DNA of 64,000 nucleotides from Cupriavidus basilensis (GTDB lineage Bacteria; Pseudomonadota; Gammaproteobacteria; Burkholderiales; Burkholderiaceae), in contig NZ_CP010537.1 of the NCBI RefSeq assembly GCF_000832305.1, positions 1,178,001 to 1,242,000 of the forward strand, written 5' to 3'. Within the stretch, counting starts at the first letter, position 1, and each line of letters starts with the position of its first letter. Shown piece by piece: positions 15,586 through 24,239 of the stretch. The position numbers and the translations under genes were made by a program. The notes under the pieces were generated by a model that ran no database searches, was not told the DNA's origin, and was given only the letters and a program-made list of their open reading frames with translations.

Positions 15586-16817
15586 CTGGCGATGAACGCG
15601 CGCAGCTGCGGATAGATCTCCTCGCGCCAGCGCCGGCCAGAGAAGATGCCGTAGTGCCCGCAGCCCTGCGCCGTCACATGCTGCTTGCGCGCGCCGGGAA
15701 TGCCCGCGCAAAGATCGTGCGCCGCGGCGGTCTGGCCCGCTCCCGTGATGTCGTCCAGTTCGCCCTCGATGGTCAGCAGCGCCGCGCCCGTGATGTCCTG
15801 CGGCCGTACCGGCTTGCCGTCGATCTCCCAGGTGCCGCTGGCCAGCCGGAATTCCTGGAACACATCGCGGATCGTATCCAGGTAATACTCGGCGGCCATG
15901 TCGAGCACGGCGTTGTACTCGTCATAGAAGCGCACGTGGGCCTCGGCGTCGTCCAGGTCGCCATCGACCAGGTTCTGGTAGTAGTCGTAGTGCGAGGAGA
16001 GGTGGCGATCCGGGTTGGTGGCCACAAAGCCGGCGTGCTGCAGGAAGCCAGGGTAGACCTTGCGGCCGTGTCCCGGGTAGTTGGCCGGCACGGCATGAAT
16101 CACGTTGTTCTCGAACCACTCGAAGGACTTGTCGGTGGCCAGCGCGTTCACGGCAGTGGGGCTGCGGCGCGCATCGATCGGGCCGCCCATCATGGTCATG
16201 GTTCGCGGCGTGGCTTCGCCGGCGGAAGCCAGCAGCGAGATGGCGGCAAGCACCGGCACGGCCGGCTGGCACACGGAGACGACATGCAGGTTTTCCGCGC
16301 CGATGTGGCGGATGAAGTCCTGGATGTAGTGCACGTAGTCGGTCAGGTGGAACGGGCCGTCCTCCGCCGGCACCATGCGCGCATCGATCCAGTCGGTCAC
16401 GTAGACCTTGTGATGCTGCAGCAGGGTTCGCACCGTATCGCGCAGCAGGGTGGCGTGATGGCCTGACAGCGGGGCGCACACCAGCACCACCGGCTCGTCC
16501 TTGAGCCACTGGATGACCTGCGGATCGTCGGCATAGCGCTTGAAGCGCAGCAGCTTGCAGAAGGGCTTCTCCACAATGGTCTGCTCGACGATGGGAACGT
16601 CCCGCCCGTGGCATTGCACCGACTTGATGTCGAAGGGCGGCTTCTTGTAATCCTTGCCGAGGCGGTAGAGCAGTTCGTAGCCGGCGGCCATCCGGTTGGC
16701 GCCCGGCATCATGGACAGCGGGCTGAGCGGATTGGTGAAGGTGCGCGAGGTGGCTTGCGCCAGCGCGGTGAGCGGCAACAGCAGGGCGCTCTTGAGTTCG
16801 TGGAATTGGTAAAGCAT
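15576..16817 (-). CDS. phaZ: Intracellular poly(3-hydroxybutyrate) depolymerase
   Basis: This enzyme (413 aa) attacks native intracellular PHB granules. The N terminus MLYQFHELKSALL and overall length match Cupriavidus PhaZ proteins. The nucleophile is Cys183 in VVSVCQPAVPV, the same residue number as in the C. necator enzyme. The acid/base part of the triad is expected in EGELDDITG and the His of GCGHYGIFSG near the C terminus. It has no signal peptide, as expected for a cytoplasmic granule enzyme. It is the last gene of the minus-strand PHB cluster, 82 bp after dctD, which fits polymer mobilisation being co-located with synthesis. Confidence 0.92.
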   Translation of the reverse strand: MLYQFHELKSALLLPLTALAQATSRTFTNPLSPLSMMPGANRMAAGYELLYRLGKDYKKPPFDIKSVQCHGRDVPIVEQTIVEKPFCKLLRFKRYADDPQVIQWLKDEPVVLVCAPLSGHHATLLRDTVRTLLQHHKVYVTDWIDARMVPAEDGPFHLTDYVHYIQDFIRHIGAENLHVVSVCQPAVPVLAAISLLASAGEATPRTMTMMGGPIDARRSPTAVNALATDKSFEWFENNVIHAVPANYPGHGRKVYPGFLQHAGFVATNPDRHLSSHYDYYQNLVDGDLDDAEAHVRFYDEYNAVLDMAAEYYLDTIRDVFQEFRLASGTWEIDGKPVRPQDITGAALLTIEGELDDITGAGQTAAAHDLCAGIPGARKQHVTAQGCGHYGIFSGRRWREEIYPQLRAFIASYR

Positions 16818-16899
16818 GGGGAATACCTGTGAGTCTTGAAAATAGGGGGCGTCCCCGCGCTACCGGGGGCGATGGTGGCTCAGTTGAATTACGCCTGGG

Positions 16900-18258
16900 T
16901 TACTCCTCGGCCTGCACCTTGTCATAGGCGATTTGCAGACGGCGCAGCTTGGAGTACAGCGTTTGCTTGGGGATGGAAAGCGCCTTGGCGGTAGCCGCCA
17001 CATCGCAGTTGTTCCGCTTGAGTTCCTCCATGACAACAACCCGTTCAAACTGTTCGAGCTGGTCGGGCAGGCTGTTGCCGTGCCCGGCATGGCCGCCGTG
17101 CAGCTCGAAATCATCGGACAGCAGCCCGAGCACGAAACGGTCGGCCACATTGCGCAGCTCCCGCACGTTGCCAGGCCATGAATGGGACAGCAGCAGCTCG
17201 AACTGCGCGTTCCCGAGCACCGGAGCGGGCCGGTTGAAGCGGGTGGCGGCCTGCAGGATGAGATGCTCGAACAGCAGCGGGATATCCTCGCGCCGCTCGC
17301 GCAGTGGTGGCAGGTCGATAAAGGCCACGCCAATGCGGTAGTACAGGTCGGCACGGAACTTCTTTTGCTCGCTGAGGAGTTTCAGGTCTTCCTTGCTGGC
17401 GGCAATGACCCGGCAATCCACCGCGATGGGCTCGTTCGACCCGACCCGTTCGATGGAGCGCTCCTGCAGCGCGCGCAGGAACTTGACCTGCACCGACAGC
17501 GGCATGCTCTCGATCTCGTCAAGGAACAGGGTGCCGCCCTGCGCATGCTCGAACTTGCCGCAACGCCGCCGGGTGGCGCCCGTGAAGGAACCCACCTCAT
17601 GCCCGAACAGCTCGCTCTCGGCCAGGGCTTCGGGCAGGCCGCCGCAGTTCAGCGGCACGAAGTTGCCGGTGCGGCGCGCGCTATGGTCGTGCAGGCAGCG
17701 CGCCACCAGGTCCTTGCCCGTGCCCGTCTCGCCATAGATCACCACGTCCGCCGGCGCATCGGCCAGCGCGCGCACGGCGCGGCGCACCCGCTCCATCTGC
17801 GCGGAGCGTCCGATCAGGCAGGCCTGGATCCCGTGCCAGCTTTCCAGCTGCTCGCGCAGGCCCAGCACTTCCAGGCTCAGCTTGCGCCGGTCGGCGGCGC
17901 GCCTGACCACGGAGACCAGCCGCTCGGAGGAGCACGGCTTCTCGATAAAGTCGTATGCGCCCTCGCGCATGGCTTGCACCGCCATGGAGATGTCGCCGTG
18001 GCCGGTCATCAGGATCACGGGCAGGTCGGGGTCGATGTGCCGGATCTCGTTGAGCCAGGCCACGCCGTTCATGCCCGGCAGCTTCACATCGCAGACCACC
18101 ACCACCGGCTCGCCGATGCCGATGCTGCCGCGCGCGTGCTCCACCGAGGCAAAGCCGTTCACGGCGAAGCCCGCCAGCTCGAGGGCCTGCGAGCTGCCAA
18201 CCAGCACATCCTCCTCGTCTTCGACAAAAACCACGCGGATCGGATGGGTGTCAGTCAT
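16900..18258 (-). CDS. dctD: C4-dicarboxylate response regulator, sigma-54 activator
   Basis: The product (452 aa) has the DctD/NtrC layout. A receiver domain has its phospho-acceptor Asp57 (CDVKLPGMNG) and Lys107 (EKP). An AAA+ domain has Walker A GETGTGKD (176-183) and the sigma-54 contact loop GSFTGA (about 223-228). A Fis-type helix-turn-helix lies at the C terminus. ATG 18258 overlaps the end of dctB by 8 bp, so the pair is probably translationally coupled. The protein should activate sigma-54 promoters when phosphorylated by DctB. A fitting promoter lies upstream of aceE at 38610-38625 and dctA is in the cluster. Confidence 0.92.
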   Translation of the reverse strand: MTDTHPIRVVFVEDEEDVLVGSSQALELAGFAVNGFASVEHARGSIGIGEPVVVVCDVKLPGMNGVAWLNEIRHIDPDLPVILMTGHGDISMAVQAMREGAYDFIEKPCSSERLVSVVRRAADRRKLSLEVLGLREQLESWHGIQACLIGRSAQMERVRRAVRALADAPADVVIYGETGTGKDLVARCLHDHSARRTGNFVPLNCGGLPEALAESELFGHEVGSFTGATRRRCGKFEHAQGGTLFLDEIESMPLSVQVKFLRALQERSIERVGSNEPIAVDCRVIAASKEDLKLLSEQKKFRADLYYRIGVAFIDLPPLRERREDIPLLFEHLILQAATRFNRPAPVLGNAQFELLLSHSWPGNVRELRNVADRFVLGLLSDDFELHGGHAGHGNSLPDQLEQFERVVVMEELKRNNCDVAATAKALSIPKQTLYSKLRRLQIAYDKVQAEE

Positions 18259-20026
18259 TGGTTTCTCTCTCATGCGACGGCGCCAGCGGCAGCTCGACCA
18301 CGAACTCGGCACCAGCAGGCGCAAGGTTGCGGGCGTACAGGCGCCCGCCGAATTCGCGCACGATGTGCGCCGAGATCATCAGGCCAAGGCCCAGGCCCTT
18401 GCCCGCCGGCTTGGTGGTAATGAACGGGTCGAAAAGGCGCGGCAGCACGTCGGGATGGATGCCGGGGCCTGTGTCGCGGATGGTGACGATGCAGAGGTGC
18501 TCCTGGCGGGCTGCGTGGATGACCAGCTCCCGCACCGGTGCGCCCGACAAGGCATCGGCGGCATTGCCCAGCAGGTTGACCAGCACCTGCTCGATGCGGA
18601 TCTCGTCGGCCAGGACGCTGATGTCGGCGGGGTCGATCGCCAGGCTCACCGTGATATCGCGCTCGCGCAACCGGGTGCTGACGAGGAGCAGTGCGTCCTG
18701 CACCGCCTGGCGTACCGGGACTGGCCGCACCGCATCCTGCGACTTGAAGGCAAAGACCTTGAGCTGCTGCGTCAGCCGGCCGAGGCGATCGATCAGCTTG
18801 GCGATGCGCTGGAGGTTGCCCGCCACATCCTTGAGCCTGCCTTTTTCCAGCAGCACCTCGGCGTTGTCCGACAGCGTGCGCATGGCCGCCAGCGGCTGGT
18901 TGAGTTCATGCACCACGCCGGCGGACATCTGCCCGAGCGCGGCCAGCTTGCCGGCGTGGACCAGGTCGCTTTGCAGCGCGCGCAGCTCGGCCGTGCGCTC
19001 CAGCACCTTGGCCTCCAGGCCATCGTGCGCGGTGCGCAGCGCGCGTTGCGCGGCGGCTTGTTGTTGCGCGGCGCGCAGGCGCAGTGCGATCACCAGCGCC
19101 AGCAGCAGGATCACCATGCAGGCCAGCAGCGCGCCGATGGCGGCGTTGCGGGCCAGGTTGCGCGCCGGCAGTTCGTCATCCAGCAGCATGATGCGCCAGA
19201 GGCCGTGGTTGACCGTGCGCTCCGAGGCCAGGTAATCCACGCCGTCCAGGCGCACGCGCGTGGTGTGCGCATCCAGCCTGGCGCGTACCAGCCAGTCCAG
19301 CGGCATCAGGTCGGACTTGCCGTAGGTGCGCGCCAGGCCGGCCTCGGCCAGCATCGCTTGCGTCAGTGGCGCCAGCGGGCGCAGCCGCCAAGGCGCAAGC
19401 GAGGCCAGGATGACCACATCGCGGGCGTCGACCACCAGCACCTTGCCCGGGATCTGGACCCAGTTGCGTTCCACCGCGTCGAGGTTGACCTTGACCGTGG
19501 CCACGCCGCGCTGCGCGCCGCCCTGCTGCAGCGCGTAGGCGAGGTAATAGCCGGGCCGGCCGGAGGTAAACCCTACGCCGTAGAAGCGGCCCCGGCCGTG
19601 ATCGAGCGCATCGCGCATATACGGCCGGAACGAGAGATCGGCGCCCACCGGGGTGCCCGGCTGGTCCCAGTCGGCCGCCGCCAGGGTCAGGCCGGAGCGC
19701 TGGGTGACGTACAGGTTGTCCGCGCCGGCGGTTGCGGTGATGCCGTGCAGGTAACGGCTGACCTGCTGCTTGAGCGCCACGTCATCGGGCCGGTCGAGCA
19801 GCGCGAAGACATCCGTGGTGGATTCGAGCAACGATGGCAGGTAGTCGAACCGGGACAGCTCGCCGTCAAGCCGCGCGGACACGACATCGAGGCGATGCTG
19901 GGCGGCAACCCGCAGCTGATCGAGCCCGGCGCGCAACGCCATGCCGTAGGCCAGCCACGTGGCCAGTGCGATCGCCGCCATTGCCATACCGCACCAGATC
20001 CCCATGCGCATACGGCCGAGATTCAT
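18251..20026 (-). CDS. dctB: C4-dicarboxylate sensor histidine kinase
   Basis: The product (591 aa) has a transmembrane helix at about 10-31 and another at about 297-317, enclosing a roughly 265-residue periplasmic double-PAS-like sensor with motifs such as SFRPYMRDALDHGRGRFYGVG. A HisKA domain follows with His373 in GVVHELNQPLA, then an ATPase domain with N-box (LVNLLGNAADAL) and G-boxes (DTGPGI, GKGLGLGL). This is the DctB layout. ATG 20026, after AAAGGG, is chosen because the frame upstream crosses a hairpin and has no membrane features. It senses external succinate-type acids and signals to DctD. Confidence 0.92.
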   Translation of the reverse strand: MNLGRMRMGIWCGMAMAAIALATWLAYGMALRAGLDQLRVAAQHRLDVVSARLDGELSRFDYLPSLLESTTDVFALLDRPDDVALKQQVSRYLHGITATAGADNLYVTQRSGLTLAAADWDQPGTPVGADLSFRPYMRDALDHGRGRFYGVGFTSGRPGYYLAYALQQGGAQRGVATVKVNLDAVERNWVQIPGKVLVVDARDVVILASLAPWRLRPLAPLTQAMLAEAGLARTYGKSDLMPLDWLVRARLDAHTTRVRLDGVDYLASERTVNHGLWRIMLLDDELPARNLARNAAIGALLACMVILLLALVIALRLRAAQQQAAAQRALRTAHDGLEAKVLERTAELRALQSDLVHAGKLAALGQMSAGVVHELNQPLAAMRTLSDNAEVLLEKGRLKDVAGNLQRIAKLIDRLGRLTQQLKVFAFKSQDAVRPVPVRQAVQDALLLVSTRLRERDITVSLAIDPADISVLADEIRIEQVLVNLLGNAADALSGAPVRELVIHAARQEHLCIVTIRDTGPGIHPDVLPRLFDPFITTKPAGKGLGLGLMISAHIVREFGGRLYARNLAPAGAEFVVELPLAPSHERETND

Positions 20027-20150
20027 GTCGCGAGCCCTTTCTCCGTGGTCCTCAACGATGCAGGACGTGTCGTCCGGATACCAGTGATGGAAGCGAGACC
20101 TGTGCTCGTCCAGGCACAGCTCAGGTGAATGCAGTGTACTCCCGGAGCAA

Positions 20151-20173
20151 GGCTGCGCGAAGCCCGCGCAGCC
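20151..20173 (-). terminator. Hairpin between cydB and dctB
   Basis: GGCTGCGCG (20151-20159) and CGCGCAGCC (20165-20173) form a perfect 9-bp stem in the 196-bp gap. It probably attenuates the upstream transcript and implies a separate promoter for dctBD between here and 20026. None is clear by eye. Confidence 0.5.
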
Positions 20174-20222
20174 GTCGGCGGGGCCCTGCGCCGTGTGGCG
20201 CCGCAGGATGTTGCGGGGCCAG

Positions 20223-21227
20223 CTAGGCATAGCGGAGTTCGCCGGTCTTGCCGCGGAAAACCCGGTACGAGAACACCGTGTAGCCGGCAATGGCCGGCAC
20301 CGAGATGCACACGCCCACCAGGATCACCTTCAAGGCCTGCGGACTGCTGGCGGCCTGCCAGATCGTCAGGCGGTGGATCACGACATACGGGAAGATGCTG
20401 TAGGCCAGCCCGAGGAAGCTGAGCACGAAGACCCCGATCAGCAGCACGAATGGCAGCCAGCTCACCGGCCCGCGCACCACGCGGGTGTTCAGCAGCATGC
20501 GCACGGCCACGAGCGCGACGCCGGTCACCAGCGGGATGGAGACGAGGGCGACGATCTGCGGCAGCACGAACCAGCGCTCGCGCACCGCCGGGCTGATCCA
20601 GGGCGTGGCAACCGAGATCAATGCCAGCCCGCATACCATCGGCGCCCACGCGATCCCGGCCCAGCGCACAGCGCGCTGCTGGAGTTCGCCCTCGGTCTTC
20701 ATGACGAGCCAGCACGCGCCGAGCAGCACGTAGGCCATCGGCAAAGCCACGGCGATGGCCGCAGCGAACAGGGGATAATTCCAACCGGTACCGAAGCCAC
20801 TGATGTAACGTCCCAGCATCCAGCCTTGCGAGACCGACGCGATCGTCGAGCCGGCGAAGAAGAGGCGGTCCCACATCGGCTTGTGCGCGCTCTTCACCTT
20901 CACCCGGAAGTCGAACGCCACGCCGCGCAGGATCAGCCCCACCAGCATCAGCGTGACAGGCAGGTAGAGCTCGGTCAATATCAATCCATGCGCCTTAGGG
21001 AAAGCCACGAGGAGGATGCCGACGCCGAGCACCAGCCAGGTTTCGTTGGCATCCCAGAACGGACCGATCGACGCCACCATGACGTCTTTCTCGGCCGGGG
21101 TCGCCCGGTGCATCAGCATGCCGACGCCCAGGTCATAGCCGTCGCTGATCACGTAGACCAGCATGGACACGCCCATCAGCGCCATGAAGATCACGGGCAG
21201 GGCGTCGTCCAGACGCATCCAGGTCAT
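20223..21227 (-). CDS. cydB: Cytochrome bd-type quinol oxidase subunit II
   Basis: This integral membrane protein (334 aa) has the pattern of CydB/CioB: the N-terminal helix LPVIFMALMGVSMLVYVISDG followed by YDLGVGML, then PFWDANETWLVLG and further hydrophobic helices. The ATG at 21227 overlaps the cydA stop by the four bases ATGA, so the two are coupled. With CydA it forms a proton-non-pumping terminal oxidase that takes electrons from quinol. In this cluster it would dispose of the NADH electrons from malate and pyruvate oxidation via Ndh. It belongs to the same short-loop type as its partner. Confidence 0.9.
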   Translation of the reverse strand: MTWMRLDDALPVIFMALMGVSMLVYVISDGYDLGVGMLMHRATPAEKDVMVASIGPFWDANETWLVLGVGILLVAFPKAHGLILTELYLPVTLMLVGLILRGVAFDFRVKVKSAHKPMWDRLFFAGSTIASVSQGWMLGRYISGFGTGWNYPLFAAAIAVALPMAYVLLGACWLVMKTEGELQQRAVRWAGIAWAPMVCGLALISVATPWISPAVRERWFVLPQIVALVSIPLVTGVALVAVRMLLNTRVVRGPVSWLPFVLLIGVFVLSFLGLAYSIFPYVVIHRLTIWQAASSPQALKVILVGVCISVPAIAGYTVFSYRVFRGKTGELRYA

Positions 21228-22627
21228 GGTTGGCTCCCGGCAGGCAAGGGGCGCGCGGCGATCGTGCCGCACGCGGGTGTGGGTTGTCCGGCGTGATCGG
21301 CCCCGGGTGGGGCTTCCGGTTTCTCCGCCAGGTACTTGAGCACGCTGACATAGGCGACGATCAGCGCGAGGTACACCGTCGCGAACAGCGCCAGCGTCAG
21401 GGCGATATGGGGCGCCGGCACGTTGGAGGCAACGTCGGCGGTGCGCACTAGGCCGTAGACGATAAAGGGCTGCCGTCCGATCTCGGTGACGTACCAGCCG
21501 GCCACCGTGGCAATCCAGCCGGAGAAGGTCATGCCCGCCAATCCCCACAGCAGCGCGCGCGGCAGCCGCTGCGCCTGCCAGCCGGCGCAGCGGTACCACC
21601 ACCAGCCCAGCCAGCTGGCCGCCAGCATCAGCACACCCATGCCCACCATCACGCGAAACGCGAAGAACAGCGGGAGGACGGGCGGATGCGCGTCGCCGAA
21701 GCTGTTCAGCCCGCGGATCTCGCCGTCGGCGCGGTGCGTCAGGATCAGGCTGGCGAGATGCGGGATGCCGATCGCCGCGCGGTTGGTGCGCGCGCCGGCA
21801 TCGGGAATGGCGAAAAGCAGCAAGGGCGCGCCGCGCTCGGTCTCCCACACGCCCTCCATGGCTGCGATCTTCTGGGGCTGGTGCTCAAGCGTGTTGAGCC
21901 CGTGCATGTCGCCGATCACGATCTGCAGGGGGATCGCGACAGCGGCCAGGGTCAGCCCGACCCGCAGCACCTTGGGCGCGGACAGCTGTCCGGTGCCCTT
22001 GAGCAACTGCCACGCGCTCAGCCCCGCGAGCAGGAAGGCGCAGGTCAGCGCCGAGGCCAGCAGCATGTGGCAGAAGCGGTAGGGGAAGGAGGGGTTGAAG
22101 ATGATGGCGAGCCAGCTCTGCACATGGAACTCGCCATGGATGATCTCGTAGCCCTGGGGCGTCTGCATCCAGGAGTTCAGCGCCAGGATCCAGAAGGCGC
22201 TGAGCGTGGTGCCGAAGGCGACGAAGAAGGTCGACATCAGGTGTATCCGCTCGCCCACCTTGCCGTGGCCGAACAGCATCACGCCAAGAAAGCCGGCTTC
22301 GAGAAAGAACGCGGTCAGCACTTCATAGGCGAGCAGGGGCCCGGCAATATTGCCGACCGTTTCCATGAAGCCCGGCCAGTTGGTGCCGAACTGGAAGCTC
22401 ATGGTGATGCCGCTGACCACGCCAAGCGCGAACGTCAGCGCGAACACCTTGGTCCAGAACCGGTAAGCATTCAGCCAGGCATGGCGCAACGGTGGCGTGT
22501 CCGCCTTCAGATAGCGCCAGCGGAAGAACAGCAGCAACCATCCCAGGCCAATGCTGATGGTCGGGAACAGGATATGGAAGGTGATGTTGGCAGCAAACTG
22601 CATGCGCGCCAGCAGGATGGGATCCAT
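21224..22627 (-). CDS. cydA: Cytochrome bd-type quinol oxidase subunit I (CIO-like)
   Basis: The product (467 aa) is subunit I of a bd oxidase and carries the haems. Visible landmarks are the N terminus with His18 (NITFHILFP), the SAFWILALNSWMQTP segment, and GWYVTEIGRQPF near residue 390. It is about 55 residues shorter than E. coli CydA, and the region around GDMHGLNTLEHQPQKIAAMEG is compact. This points to a short Q-loop as in cyanide-insensitive oxidases (CioA). GGAGGAG precedes ATG 22627. The frame upstream of this ATG is unlikely to be coding. Confidence 0.9.
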   Translation of the reverse strand: MDPILLARMQFAANITFHILFPTISIGLGWLLLFFRWRYLKADTPPLRHAWLNAYRFWTKVFALTFALGVVSGITMSFQFGTNWPGFMETVGNIAGPLLAYEVLTAFFLEAGFLGVMLFGHGKVGERIHLMSTFFVAFGTTLSAFWILALNSWMQTPQGYEIIHGEFHVQSWLAIIFNPSFPYRFCHMLLASALTCAFLLAGLSAWQLLKGTGQLSAPKVLRVGLTLAAVAIPLQIVIGDMHGLNTLEHQPQKIAAMEGVWETERGAPLLLFAIPDAGARTNRAAIGIPHLASLILTHRADGEIRGLNSFGDAHPPVLPLFFAFRVMVGMGVLMLAASWLGWWWYRCAGWQAQRLPRALLWGLAGMTFSGWIATVAGWYVTEIGRQPFIVYGLVRTADVASNVPAPHIALTLALFATVYLALIVAYVSVLKYLAEKPEAPPGADHAGQPTPACGTIAARPLPAGSQP

Positions 22628-22712
22628 CTGTCCGGGCTCCTCCGTGGGTTGTGGATGGGACGCCGCGCGTGCGGCGTCCCGGTTGCCGCATGGCGGCGCG
22701 GCTAGCGCGGGG

Positions 22713-23372
22713 TCAGCGCTTGCCTTCGCCGTTGAGGCCATTCGACATGCCGATCAGCACGCCGCTGACCAGCGTGGCGTAGTGCTCGAGCCAGGCTTCG
22801 GTGCTGCTTTGCGCAAAGGCCCGTCCCTCGCGCGCGAGCTCGCGCGCCTGGGTGGTCAGTTGCTCGACCACCGCCGTGGCGCTGGCGCCGGTCGCCGTGC
22901 CTTTGCGCTTCATGCCCTCCAGCACCGACGACCACGGCCCCTGCACCGGCTGCGGCAACTCACCGATAGATCTGGCCACCGCGCCCAACAGCGCGTCCTC
23001 CATCTTCTCGATGTCGGCCACGGCCTTCTTGAGGTGGGTCTCGCGCAATTGCGCGCCCTGGTCGACGATCTGCTGCAACGCCCGGCGATTGGCTTCCACC
23101 GCTTGCACCAGCGCGGCGTCCATGCCCTGCGCGACCTGGGACAACATCGGCTCCAGCCCCGGCCCGGCGAGCCCGCTGCTGGCCGCCCCGGCGGAGGCCG
23201 CCTGGGTGACCATCTTCAGCGTGTCCTTGATGCTCTTCAGGGTCAGCTCCCGGCCTTGCAAGGCCTTGAGGGTCGCCTGCTGGACAGCCTGTTGCAGGGA
23301 TTCGCCTTGCTTTTGCGACGCTTGCGCGAACTGCTTGATCAGCGCGTCGTGATCGATGCCCATGGATTTCAT
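22713..23372 (-). CDS. Phasin-like helical protein of unknown function
   Basis: The product (219 aa) is almost entirely amphipathic helix, rich in Ala, Gln, Lys and Glu, with no signal peptide. A slightly hydrophobic C terminus (LVSGVLIGMSNGL) is preceded by repeated Gln/Glu/Lys heptads. I do not recognise a named catalytic domain. Its position directly after phaB and its composition suggest a granule-associated (phasin-like) or assembly role in the PHB cluster. It may belong to a DUF found next to pha genes in this family of bacteria. GGGAG precedes ATG 23372. Confidence 0.75.
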   Translation of the reverse strand: MKSMGIDHDALIKQFAQASQKQGESLQQAVQQATLKALQGRELTLKSIKDTLKMVTQAASAGAASSGLAGPGLEPMLSQVAQGMDAALVQAVEANRRALQQIVDQGAQLRETHLKKAVADIEKMEDALLGAVARSIGELPQPVQGPWSSVLEGMKRKGTATGASATAVVEQLTTQARELAREGRAFAQSSTEAWLEHYATLVSGVLIGMSNGLNGEGKR

Positions 23373-23438
23373 ATGGTCTCCCGTTGCTGCCTTGCCTAGT
23401 TGTTGTCTTGCCAGATGGCCGTCATCGCCGCGCCGGCG

Positions 23439-24185
23439 TCACTGCATGTGCTGGCCGCCGTTGATGGCGATGTTGGCGCCGGTCAGGAAGGCGGCTTCCT
23501 CCGAGGCCAGGTAGATGATCAGGCCCGCCACTTCCTCCGGCTTGCCCAGGCGGCCTACCGGGATCTGCGGGAGAATCTTGGTATTCAGGATCTCCTCGGG
23601 AATGGCAGTGACCATCTTGGTCCCGATGTAGCCGGGCGAGATGGTGTTGACCGTCACGCCTTTCCGGGCGACCTCCAGGGCCAGTGCCTTGGTAAAACCG
23701 TGCACGCCGGCCTTGGCCGCCGAGTAGTTGGTCTGGCCGAAGGCGCCCTTGGAGCCGTTTACCGACGACACGTTGATCACGCGGCCCCAGCCGCGCTCGA
23801 CCATGCCGTCCGCGACCTGCTTGGTCATGTTGAACAGGCTGTCCAGGTTGGTGCGCAGCACCATGTCCCAGTTCACCTTGTCCATCTTCTTGAACGTCAT
23901 GTCGCGCGTGATGCCGGCGTTGTTGACCAGCACATCGACCGGGCCGGCGACTTCCGTCACGGCCGCCACCGCCTTCGCGCACGAATCGATGTCCGCCACA
24001 TCGCAGGGCACGGCGAGGATGTCGTAGCCGCGTGCCTTCATCTGCTGAACCCATTCGCCATGGGTGGTGTTGCCGGGCGAATAGGTGACCGCCACCCGGT
24101 AGCCGGCATCGGCCATCTTGGTGGAAATGGTTTCGCCCAGGCCGCCCATGCCGCCGGTGACCAGTACTACGCGTTGCTTGCTCAT
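23439..24185 (-). CDS. phaB: Acetoacetyl-CoA reductase
   Basis: The product (248 aa) is a short-chain dehydrogenase that reduces acetoacetyl-CoA to (R)-3-hydroxybutyryl-CoA, usually with NADPH. It has the cofactor motif TGGMGGLG (10-17), NNAG at 88-91 and the catalytic Ser140, Tyr154 and Lys158 (YSAAK). The phrases NNAGITRD and INGGQHMQ at the end match PhaB proteins. It differs clearly from C. necator PhaB1 and resembles the additional PhaB copies. It lies 54 bp after the thiolase gene, with AGGAG before its start. Confidence 0.92.
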   Translation of the reverse strand: MSKQRVVLVTGGMGGLGETISTKMADAGYRVAVTYSPGNTTHGEWVQQMKARGYDILAVPCDVADIDSCAKAVAAVTEVAGPVDVLVNNAGITRDMTFKKMDKVNWDMVLRTNLDSLFNMTKQVADGMVERGWGRVINVSSVNGSKGAFGQTNYSAAKAGVHGFTKALALEVARKGVTVNTISPGYIGTKMVTAIPEEILNTKILPQIPVGRLGKPEEVAGLIIYLASEEAAFLTGANIAINGGQHMQ

Positions 24186-24239
24186 GGTTGTTTTCTCCTT
24201 GTGGAATGCAGGTTGTCTTAGCGCTCGATTGGCGCTCGA

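Noticed and set aside
17882..20128. A 748-codon plus-strand frame opposite dctB/dctD
   Set aside because: Antisense shadow of two clearly recognised genes; the translation is Arg/Gln/Ala-rich without domains.
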